Of a DNA stretch of 10,454 nucleotides, positions 1-6,629 are shown in pieces. The position numbers and the translations under genes are program-made. Source of the DNA: Larix sibirica (lineage: Eukaryota; Streptophyta; Pinopsida; Pinales; Pinaceae). Every line of letters starts with the position of its first letter. Position 1 is the stretch's first letter. The notes under the pieces are model-generated. The model saw only the letters and a list, made by a program, of their open reading frames with translations. It had not been told where the DNA came from and made no database searches. Location of the stretch: positions 16,571 to 27,024 of the forward strand of contig NWUY0300047845.1 of assembly GCA_004151065.3 (NCBI GenBank), given 5' to 3'.

Positions 1-346
1 GATGTTTAAAACTAAAAGAGAAACCTACAAGATTGAAGATTCACTATGGGTGGATCCATTCTTAACAATGGTTATCAACAGCCAATAAAATATATTATGC
101 ATATCAAAGAATTTAGTCTCGAGTTTTGACATAGCTTGCAGTACAAAGTCTTCCTACTTATCACCTTGCACATGATAGGGAGGATTGTCATGGATTTCCA
201 ATCATGCTTCAAGTTTCGAAGCCTTGTCAATCAGACAAAGAATAAGTAATCCTAAGGCAGTATCCAGAGCCTCTAGCCAGATCCACTAGGAGAGTCAGAG
301 CTATAGCTAGAAGAGAGAAATAGATCCATGTTCCATAGAACGTTAT

Positions 347-650
347 TTGGTTTGTGGTATTCCTTAAACCGCCATTTAGTACAATATTTACAGCTTATAG
401 TAGACATCAGTTTGTGGTCATCCTACAACCACGATTTTCTAGAGGAAACCACTGAGCCTTAGAGACAAGTTCCAAAGGGAACCACTGAGCAAAAACCTGA
501 GTTAGAGCCAAGTTCCAAAGGGAACCGTTGAGCTAGAACCAGAGTTAGCACCAAGCTCTAGCGTTTGTGATCATCAAACCACCATTTAGTAGAAGGCATT
601 AACTTCTGCTATCCATTTGGTTTGTGGTAATCCCAAAACCACTAGTTTCA
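347..650 (+). repeat. Four dispersed GTGGT...ACCAC hairpin-like repeats
   Basis: Four related units begin near 347, 411, 563 and 615. Each carries a TTTGTGGT-type left half (GTGAT in the third), a short spacer, and an AAACCACC- or ACAACCAC-type right half. Two units are followed by CATTTAGTA. The units at 411 and 615 can pair GTGGT with ACCAC perfectly across a 9-nt loop; the other two are imperfect. The regular reuse of a foldable motif in the 3' region of an LTR element suggests RNA structure or an amplified repeat, but no function can be assigned. Confidence 0.6.
444..559 (+). repeat. Three imperfect tandem units carrying GTTCCaaagGGAAC hairpins
   Basis: Three adjacent units start near 444, 477 and 520. 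They share GGAACCACTGAGC-like and TTAGAG/CAAGTTCCAAA-like segments and vary from about 33 to 43 bp because of indels. At the joins 469-482 and 512-525 the sequence is GTTCC-AAAG-GGAAC, a perfect 5-bp stem with a 4-nt loop. The block sits between the second and third hairpin repeats of the other family, so this part of the element is built from two interleaved repeat types. Confidence 0.65.
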
Positions 651-753
651 GAGAGCACCTTCCATTAGAAAAAGAAATCGGCTGATAGATAAATTACTTA
701 GCAAATGATCAGATTGTCAAGTAGGAAATTTTCATCATTTGGTAGTTGTTTGC

Positions 754-780
754 TTCCAATTTTCATCTCTGTAATTGGAA
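754..780 (+). repeat. 8-bp perfect inverted repeat upstream of the polypurine tract
   Basis: TTCCAATT at 754-761 is followed after 11 nt by its exact reverse complement AATTGGAA at 773-780. It lies 21 bp before the polypurine tract. It may be a transcript hairpin near the 3' LTR, but this could be chance in AT-rich DNA. Confidence 0.5.
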
Positions 781-801
781 TTTCATACACCCCTTCAAAT
801 T

Positions 802-814
802 AAGGGGGGAAGAA
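802..814 (+). promoter_or_regulatory. Polypurine tract (plus-strand primer site) of element A
   Basis: Thirteen consecutive purines containing a run of six G lie directly against a TGTTGG LTR start at 815. In LTR retrotransposons such a tract escapes RNase H and primes plus-strand DNA synthesis, and it always abuts the 5' edge of the 3' LTR. Its placement fixes the orientation of element A as +. Confidence 0.8.
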
Positions 815-1029
815 TGTTGGAAACCTAATTTGCTAGGGTTATGGTAAATTGTAATGTAATATTATTGTTACAATTCACATTCACCCTAGATGAATATGAA
901 GAGTCATAGTAAATTCCAAGAGACATCTTGGGAATGAGAAACCAAGCCTTCACATATGATGTATTAATATGTGTTGGCATATTAATGAAATGCATTTCAA
1001 ACCTATTCTTCATTTCAGGCATTTCAACA
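815..1029 (+). mobile_element. Short 3' LTR of element A (TGTTG...CAACA)
   Basis: The segment begins TGTTGG immediately after the polypurine tract and ends CAACA, giving a 5-bp terminal inverted repeat with the usual TG...CA ends and a length of about 215 bp, short but within the known range. Directly after it, gag codons of a different element start in frame, which supports 1029 as the true right end. The LTR contains an 8-bp inverted repeat (847-854 with 868-875) and an AT-rich stretch near 957-985. No promoter or polyadenylation signal could be assigned. The matching 5' LTR would lie left of the window. An end at 1031 (CAACACA) is also possible. Confidence 0.75.
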
Positions 1030-1951
1030 CATAAATGGTTTACTAATCTACCAAATAAAAGAATAAATACTTTTGATGAATGTAGAGACACCTTCTTCAC
1101 TTGATGGAAAGTAAAGAAAGATATTAAGTTCATATTGAATGCATTAACTTGTGTGAGAAGAAATGAAAACGAGCTTATGGATGAATACAATATGAGATTT
1201 AATAAATTGGTTGATGATATTCCAATTGATTATGCTCCTCCACCTACTACAATATTGTTATATTACATGAATGCATATCAAGGGAAATTTAGGTTGTTTC
1301 TCAATCAAACAAAATCCATTGGCTTAAAATATGCCCAAGACAAAGCTGAAAGTATTTACAATGATTGGATAGATACTGGGAAACCTGACTCCTTAGCGCC
1401 TCCTAAAGCTAGCCACTCAAGTTGAACCCAAATTGAAGGTTGTAGTCGAATCATCTCATGACCATTTGCTTATATTGACTAAAATAATCAAAATATTGAA
1501 GACTAATGTGATCCAAAGTAATATTGTCATCCAAAATAGGTTGGTGAAATTAGAAAATGTTCAAGCACAACTTAGGAACCTGCCTAGAGGAAACAATAGT
1601 GGTTGGAGTAGGCCAAGGGGAAATTGAAATCAAAGTCATGAGAAAAAGGTCCCCATTGCTTTGAACACCAACAATGTTGTTGAAGAAGATACTTACTTTT
1701 TGTGCCCTACGTGCAATGAGGATCGTGATCCTAGACTATGTCCTAGAACCCAAGAGTTCATTAATCAAAATTTAAATAAAGGGGTTGAAGGGTCTAGTCA
1801 AGATTATTCCTTAAACTTTGTGGGTGATCCTTGGGACAATATCAATATTGTCATGGGTACAACCTATAATATTTATGAATCCCAAATGAAACAAATCAAA
1901 TATAAGAGTGTCGATCTAAGGGAGATAGTTAAAAGTCTAACTCAAAAATAA
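1030..1951 (+). pseudogene. gag: Gypsy gag (capsid and zinc-binding region), 5'-truncated, frameshifted
   Basis: Gag forms the cytoplasmic virus-like particle and packages the element RNA. The capsid part (retrotransposon gag type) starts mid-domain with a W-F-x-N-L-P segment at about 1036, then INTFDEC, and the ELMDEYNMRFNKL helix typical of this family at about 1171-1209. A TGA interrupts it at 1102-1104. The frame shifts by one near 1430, continues through a basic segment (PRGN...SRPRGN), meets a TGA at 1625-1627, and reaches a cysteine cluster at 1703-1741 (C-x2-C-x8-C, followed by PRTQ). That cluster looks like a degenerate zinc knuckle lacking a clear histidine. The missing N-terminus is explained by the LTR insertion at 1029. 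Domain identity is strong; the exact protein edges are not determinable. Confidence 0.8.
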
Positions 1952-2340
1952 TCCTAAGAAGAGATAGGGAAAAAAACACAAGTTGGTGATGTAACAACAT
2001 ATTCGAGACAAGGTAAGGAAAAAACTAAGGAACCATAAACTCAAAGGATTAATCCAAGGTTCCCTGCTAGAGTTGCTCAACCAAAGCAAGCCATGAAAGT
2101 TGCTAATTCCTCAGATCCCATTAAGGTCACTGCATGTGAATTTTGGACTTTGGACATTGACTTGTACCAACACTTCAACAAGGTGCACATTTATGTTCCC
2201 CTTTTAGAATTAATGAAGGTTCCTACACTGAAGGAGCAATCCAAGAAAATCCAGGTCTTGACGAAAACATTGAAGAGACCCTTGAGGATGCCCTTATAGT
2301 CTTGCAAATGATGAATCGGGAAGGAACAAGTGGTAGTAAC
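1952..2340 (+). pseudogene. Gypsy gag-protease linker remnant
   Basis: This stretch links the gag cysteine cluster to the protease. The frame stays that of the preceding gag part but is broken by TAA at 1949-1951 and 2036-2038. From 2093 to 2299 it reads as a 68-codon block containing YQHFNKVHIYVPLLELMKVP, which resembles the helical region normally found just before the protease in related plant gypsy polyproteins. That resemblance is from family knowledge, not from a search. A frame change follows between about 2300 and 2350. Confidence 0.55.
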
Positions 2341-2800
2341 GATACTTTCTTCATATAATTAGTGATGAATGGTCTCCTAGTACACAATTGCATATTAGAT
2401 TTGGGAGCCTTCACTAATACTATTCCTTTCACTGTCATGAATCAAATCGGCCTTAAGATCTCTAACTCTTATTGAAATGTTTGTGCCATGGATTCTAGGG
2501 AAATTAAAGTCTTGTTTGATCAAATATTTAAAGGTTAGCCTGGCTATGCATCCATACAAATTAAAGTCTTGTTTGATCAAATATTTAAAGGTTAGCTTGG
2601 CTATGAATCCATACATCGCAATCTTTATGGATATAATTGTGATTGATGTCACGGCCCTTTGAGGTATGATTTTATCTAGGAAACATGCTAATAGTTTAGG
2701 CGGCAGTTTGCAAATGGATGTATTATATGAAACTATTCTAACTTGTGAAGGAACATTTGTTACTTTACATCGAGAGCCAACTAATATGTATCATGTAAAG
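2341..2800 (+). pseudogene. Gypsy aspartic protease, active site altered, with internal duplication
   Basis: The retropepsin-like protease would cut the polyprotein inside the particle. The flap and active-site region reads LVMNGLLVHNCILDLGAFTN; the catalytic triplet at 2398-2406 is D-L-G where D-S-G or D-T-G is expected, so activity is doubtful. In-frame stops lie at 2356-2358 (TAA), 2473-2475 (TGA) and 2660-2662 (TGA, probably from a Trp codon). The frame shifts near 2510, inside the first unit of a 57-bp tandem duplication (2501-2614), and then runs on through YLKVSLAM and MDIIVIDV. The final part, from 2666, shares its open frame with the next domain (GMILSRK, GGSLQMD). Confidence 0.75.
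2501..2614 (+). repeat. 57-bp tandem duplication inside the protease region
   Basis: Units 2501-2557 and 2558-2614 are adjacent and differ at two positions (C/T at 2540 versus 2597, and C/A at 2549 versus 2606). The length is 19 codons, so the downstream frame is unchanged. Both units contain the peptide LKSCLIKYLKVSLAM in the downstream frame. Confidence 0.9.
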
Positions 2801-3357
2801 GACCCAGATGAACCCATGAATGACTTCATTTGTGCAATATGTGATGGTCCAGGAAACTTTCATATTCTAGCCCATACTTTGACTCCAAAAAGCCATCTTG
2901 AAATTCTAGGTAAATCTAAAGAAGAAAATCATGATGAGAAAAATGAGCCTAAGTTAAGAGAGGTAAAAAATTGGAGGATGAACTTTGATGGGGCTTATTC
3001 TAAAATAGGATCCAGTGCAGGGATAGTCTTTACCTCTCCTAAAGGTGGCATGACTATCTATGTTTATCGGTTGTATTTTGACTCTACAAATAATGTGGCT
3101 AAGTATGAGGCCTTCCTCTTGGGCCTTGACTTAATAAGAGACATGGATATAAATCTTTTGGAGGTTATAGGTGATTCCGATCTAGTGGAAGGCAAGTGAG
3201 GAATCTATTCTCAATAAGGAATGAAAGAATGAATTGATATAGGCATGGTGTATGGGATTCCATTAAAATATTTGATATCTTTTCAATTAAGGTAGTCCCT
3301 AGGGAGAAAAACATGTTAACTAATGCTATAGTTTTTGCAACTTCAACCCTTCATCCT
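2666..3357 (+). pseudogene. RVT_3 (archaeal-like) RNase H domain lying between protease and RT
   Basis: The open part at 2666-3199 (177 codons) starts with the protease tail and then holds an RNase H fold of the RVT_3 type: NWRMNFDGAYSK near residues 102-113, the TNNVAKYEAFLLGL block near 141-154 and VIGDSDLVEG near 167-176. The catalytic acids Asp108 (2987), Glu148 (3107) and Asp170 (3173) are present. The frame shifts by one at about 3190-3196, a TGA falls at 3235-3237 (likely from an Arg CGA codon), and the domain closes with a PREKN segment. The fourth acid, normally in an N-x-x-A-D motif, is Asn (3322-3324). RNase H would remove the RNA strand during reverse transcription. A second, standard RNase H follows RT, so this is an added domain, as known for Tat-like elements. 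Confidence 0.8.
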
Positions 3358-3815
3358 TGTGAAAGCCTAATAACTATGAAAAGTAAAATGGAGATCATCT
3401 TTAGGCCATCCATTCTTGGTAAGATTTTGCAATGGCAAGTGGCCTATGATGACTCACAAATTCTAAGGTTTATGAATAACTTGCAAGAGTTTGCCAATTA
3501 TGAAGATAATTGGCGAGTTGAAGGTGATGAAACCCAATGGATAAAAAATTTGGCAAATAACAAATTCCCCTTAGGTCTTGTCCCTTTAGAACAATATTTC
3601 GATAGAGATGATGTTTATAAACAAAAAAGGAAGCCAACAAGCTTGAGGAATACATAGAGATAAACATTGGGTCAAACTCAAGTCCTAAGATCATTAAACT
3701 TAGAAATAATACTATTTTCGAAGAAAGAATTGGGTCAAAGTCAAGTCATAAGATCATACTTAGAAATAATATTATTTTTTAAGACAGAAGAAATATTGAA
3801 AATCTAGTAAGCTAA
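3358..3815 (+). pseudogene. Linker between RNase H and reverse transcriptase
   Basis: The frame from 3313 stays open to 3657 and contains KMEIIFRPSILG, WQVAYDDSQILRFMNN and KFPLGLVPLEQYFDRDD. This is a conserved-looking connector in this family of polyproteins with no assigned catalytic role. The frame changes at about 3622-3638, beside a run of six A, and continues as KLEEYIEINIGS into a 63/60-bp tandem duplication (3667-3789). A TAA inside the second unit (3780-3782) and another at 3813-3815 break it just before RT. Confidence 0.6.
3667..3789 (+). repeat. 63/60-bp tandem duplication ahead of the RT domain
   Basis: Units 3667-3729 (63 bp) and 3730-3789 (60 bp) are adjacent and align with a 3-bp gap plus about six substitutions. 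Both read as G-S-x-S-S-x-K-I-I-type peptide in the frame that leads into RT. The length is a multiple of three. It is more diverged than the 57-bp duplication, so it probably arose earlier. Confidence 0.85.
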
Positions 3816-4620
3816 TATAGGGATGTGTTTGCATGGTCATATGATGACTTAAAGGCATATCAAGAAAATTCCATTCAACACACTACCCCTTTGAAGGAAG
3901 GTGACAAACCCTTTAGACAAAATTTGAGGAGGATTAACCCAAAGTTGGCCCCTCTTATCAAGGAGTTAGAAAAAATGTTAGAAGCCAATATCATTGCCCC
4001 AACTAGACACTCTAAGTGGGTAGCTAACTTGGTTGTGGTTAGGAAAAACAATGTTCAGACAAGACTTTACATTAACTTTAGAAACCTCAACCAATTATCG
4101 CGTAAATATAATTGCCCACTTCCCAACATGGAGAATATTTTATAAAGTCATTGGGGCTAGTATGATGTCCATGTTACATGGATTTTCATGTTATAATCAA
4201 GTTTTGTTCACGGAATAAGATAGACCAAAGACATCATTCACTACCCTTGCGGGGCATTTAAATACCTTAAGATTCCTTTTGGATTGATGAATGCAAGATC
4301 CACTTTCCAATAAGCAATGGACTTTTCCCAAGGATATCCTCGAGAAAATAATTGAGATTTACCAAGATGACTTAACTATAATTTCCAAGGAATGGAAGGA
4401 TCACATAAATCGTCTCAGGAGAGAATTTGAGAGGTGTAGAAAATATAGAATATCTTTAAACCATGAGAAATCAATTCTTGGAGTAGATGAGGGAAAATTA
4501 TTGGGGCATATCATATCCAAAGAGGGAACCAAATTCGATCCTTCAACAATTGAAGCCATCCAACAAATCTACTTTCCTGCAAACAAGAAATTTGTTCAAT
4601 CTTTAGTTGGGAAGATAAAT
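3816..4620 (+). pseudogene. Gypsy reverse transcriptase, catalytic Asp lost
   Basis: RT copies element RNA into cDNA in the particle. The N-terminal part reads YRDVFAWSYDDLKAY, then PLKEGDKPFRQ, a KELEKMLEANII helix, the SKWVANLVVVRK strand, and INFRNLN with CPLPNMENIL. The frame drops by one at about 4141. Motif A reads LHGFSCYNQV: the catalytic Asp is His (CAT, 4177-4179) and the usual Gly is Cys. A TAA follows at 4216-4218. Motif B (PFGLMNARSTFQ, from 4275) lies in another frame, and the frame returns at about 4320 for the YQDD box at 4360-4371, which is intact. The thumb continues as LLGHIISKEGTKFDP and FVQSLVGKINFIRR. The fold is certain; the enzyme is dead. Confidence 0.9.
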
Positions 4621-5270
4621 TTCATAAGACGAATTATTCTTAACTTCACTAAAATTTCAAAATCGATCCCCAATTTACTTAAGAATGATCATATTTTAGA
4701 ATGGAATGATGAGAGTCAAATGGCGTTCAATTTTATCAAACAATCCATTTCCTTAGCTCATGTCTTAGTCAATCCTAATTATTTCAAAGACTTCCAAACC
4801 TTTTATTTTGCCTCTGAGGAAACAATTACAGGGGTGTTGTTACAAAATAATGATCAAAACTTGGAACAAACCATAGCTATTATGAGCAAAGCACTTACAT
4901 ATGTTGAGTTGAAGTACACATTGATGGATTCAAAGAAAGCTTATGCTCTTGTGCTTAATCCTTGAGACATTTTAGGAGCTATATTGGTTATTTTAAGATC
5001 ATAGCCTATGTTCCCCATGTCGTAGTTTAAAGCATTCTAACTTAACAAGATTTTCTAGGCACTAGAGGAAAGTGGATAACCCAAATCGAAGAACATGGTT
5101 TAGAAATCAAACCCACCAAGTTAGTCAAAGGACAAGGCTTAGCATAAATTCTCATGGAAGGAAATGATAAAGCCTTAAACATGAATGATGAATCCCTTGA
5201 AATGGTCTCAACAATGTTAGATGGATTAGAACAACATGCATGGTACTCAGGCATTATTAATTAATTAAAC
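4621..5270 (+). pseudogene. Gypsy RNase H (RT-linked), degenerate
   Basis: After the thumb comes the tether and the usual RT-linked RNase H: MAFNFIKQSIS, then FYFASEETITGVLLQ (from about 4801), where the first catalytic Asp is replaced by Glu (4816-4818), then VELKYTLMDSKKAYALV. The frame changes at about 4963 and continues HFRSYIGYFKIIAYVPHVVV; where an active gypsy RNase H has T-D-H this reads V-P-H, so an acid is missing. A TAA follows at about 5028, and the remaining part (RKWITQIEEHGLEIKPTKL, about 5064-5120) matches the C-terminal end. The loss may be decay or an old family trait, since the upstream RVT_3 domain can take over the job. Confidence 0.75.
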
Positions 5271-5588
5271 AACGTCGCATGTCCATACCACTTAGTTGAT
5301 AATAAGAAAATATCCTTAAGACTCAAAGCATCAAAGTAATGTATCATGCAAGGATGATTGGGTTGGAGAAACCTAGATGGATTTGTCTTGCGTTGTGTAA
5401 ATGATTCTAAAACACATCAACTAATGACTGACTTGCATGAGGGGTTATGTGGTGGACATTTTACAACTAGGACGACTACTCATAGGATCTTGAGGGTTGG
5501 TTACTATTGGCCCATGATCTTCGTTGATTTCCATAGATTTGTAAGAAATTTTCAACCTTGCCCGCATTTTATGGGTAGACAAACTTAA
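5271..5588 (+). pseudogene. Gypsy integrase N-terminal zinc-binding region (HHCC), one Cys lost
   Basis: The open stretch from 5358 reads WRNLDGFVLRCVN, then LHEGLCGGHFTTRTTTHRILRVGYYWP and a FVRNFQPCPHF segment. The two His (LHEG and GGHF) and the second Cys are present; the first Cys of the CxxC pair is Phe (TTT, 5550-5552). Upstream in the same frame lie TAA (5337-5339) and TGA (5355-5357, probably a former Arg CGA). The HHCC domain helps integrase multimerise and bind the LTR ends. The preceding 5271-5350 fits the RNase H-integrase spacer. Confidence 0.85.
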
Positions 5589-6000
5589 AACCCTTCTCTT
5601 ACAACATGTTATTATAGTTGAAGCTCCATTTAGGCAATGGGGGTTAGATTTCATTGGAGAGTTCAAGGATAATTCAAGTAATGGAAATAAATAGATCCTC
5701 GTAAAAATGGATAATTTTACGAGGTCTGTCGAAGCCATTCCCACCAAGAGATAGTGTGGTGATTGAGTTCCTAGAAGATAAAATCATTACCAAGCTTGAC
5801 ATTCTTGCTAAAATCATCAACTATAATGCCAAGGATTTTAGTTCAATGGACACGTCCACATTTTGTTTTAAGTATGTCATTTCCCTATCCCATTCTTCAA
5901 ACTATTACCCTCGAGGAAATGGTCCTATGGAATCTATCAACAAGAACTTACTGACCATCATGAATAGAATTGTAGGAGAGAACAAGAAGAGTTGAGATAG
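5589..6000 (+). pseudogene. Gypsy integrase catalytic core (rve), DDE broken
   Basis: The core inserts cDNA into the host chromosome. WGLDFIGEFKDNSSNGNK (from 5638) carries the first catalytic Asp at 5647-5649, followed by a TAG (5692-5694) and FTRSVEAIPTK. The frame shifts by one at about 5750. VVIEFLEDKIITKL leads to IINYNAKDFSS, where the second catalytic Asp is Tyr (5822-5824). The shSsnYYPRGNGPMESINK segment keeps the catalytic Glu. With D-Y-E plus stops the enzyme cannot work. Identity with the rve core is clear from motif order. Confidence 0.88.
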
Positions 6001-6518
6001 CAAGATTAAATACACTTTATGGGATAGTATAATAGCGAAGGATGAGGCAATAGGGAAAACCTCATTTGAGTTAGTATACAGGATAGATGTCACATTGCCC
6101 CTTCACTTAAGGTTTCTTGTATATCAACTTTTGCATCAATTTACCTCAAACGAAGATGATGTTCAAAAAAGGATAAATCAATTAGTAGCACCTGATGAGA
6201 ATAGAAGAAAGGATTTTGGCTAATTTGCAAATATCTGAGAGAGAGTTAAAGGTATATTTGATACAAAATCTCGCGAAAGGGTATTGCAGAAGGGTGACTT
6301 AGTGCTTCTTGTGGAATAAACGAAGTGAGAAACCTAGGAAGCATGGAAAGTTTGAAATATCATGCTTGGGACCTTATAGAACTAAAGATATTGCAAGTAC
6401 TAATTCCTTCTTTCTTAGTAACTTGGAAGGGGAGAAATTTCCTTTGTCCGTAAATGAGTGATCCCTGAAGTTGTACATCATGACATCTAAAGGCATAGGA
6501 CATCCCTTGATAGAGTAG
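6001..6518 (+). pseudogene. Gypsy integrase C-terminus with GPY-type module
   Basis: After a TGA at 5993-5995 (probably a Trp codon once) the same frame continues with KYTLW, AIGKTSFELVYRIDVTLPL and DVQKRINQLVAPDENRR, up to a TAA near 6221. A shifted frame then gives VLQKGDLVLLVE, and from 6339 KHGKFEISCLGPYRTKDI. The GPY triplet is at 6369-6377. The last recognisable peptide is FPLSVNE...SLKLYI, split by TGA 6459-6461, and the frame ends at TAG 6516-6518. The GPY module follows the core in many gypsy integrases and binds DNA non-specifically. No chromodomain is seen after it. Confidence 0.8.
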
Positions 6519-6566
6519 TTTATAATGAATAAGCTCTTTATCATGAGCATTAGGATTTATTTGATT

Positions 6567-6629
6567 TGCATTTTGATTGATTGAGTTGCATTTGCATTGC
6601 ATCCTACATTCGGTAGTATGCATTGCATT
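6567..6629 (+). repeat. TGCATT-rich patch
   Basis: TGCATT occurs five times (6567, 6587, 6593, 6619, 6624) plus one TGCATC (6598) in 63 bp, just after the integrase end. It looks like a degenerate short-unit repeat; no role is evident. Confidence 0.5.

Larger units (their letters stand above)
1..814 (+). mobile_element. 3' internal non-coding region of an LTR retrotransposon (element A)
   Basis: No open coding frame is recognisable here. The stretch lies directly upstream of a polypurine tract and an LTR start, so it is read as the 3' untranslated interior of an element whose body lies to the left of the window. It contains two sets of short imperfect repeats, most of which can fold as small hairpins (entries at 347-650 and 444-559), and a perfect 8-bp inverted repeat close to the polypurine tract. 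The element's class (copia or gypsy) cannot be decided, because none of its coding part is visible. Confidence 0.6.
1030..6518 (+). mobile_element. Decayed Ty3/gypsy-type LTR retrotransposon interior (element B), 5' end missing
   Basis: The domains follow one another on the + strand in the order gag, protease, RVT_3-type RNase H, reverse transcriptase, gypsy RNase H, integrase zinc region, integrase core and GPY-type C-terminus. The order RT-RNase H-integrase is diagnostic of Ty3/gypsy rather than copia. The frame changes about ten times and more than a dozen in-frame stops interrupt it, so this is a dead copy. The gag N-terminus and 5' LTR are absent because element A's LTR abuts the middle of gag. 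No 3' LTR was identified downstream. The extra RNase H suggests a Tat-like lineage; this is inference. Confidence 0.85.

Noticed and set aside
52-258. Minus-strand stretch that reads as a protein-like sequence of about 69 codons
   Set aside because: It has two in-frame stops, no start context and no recognisable domain; AT-rich DNA gives such runs by chance.
970-1031. TGTGTTG...CAACACA inverted ends that could mark a 62-bp MITE or a second LTR start at 972
   Set aside because: No polypurine tract precedes 972, no flanking duplication is evident, and the 815-1029 LTR explains the right end better.
825-1190. Open frame of 121 codons on the minus strand
   Set aside because: It spans the LTR of element A and the gypsy gag junction, has no family motif and lies opposite the clear gag frame.
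2395-2652. Minus-strand open frame with an internally repeated peptide
   Set aside because: The repeat is the mirror of the 57-bp tandem duplication in the protease region, so this frame is a shadow.
5445-5747. 100-codon open frame on the minus strand
   Set aside because: It overlaps the integrase zinc region and core, which have clear motifs on the + strand.
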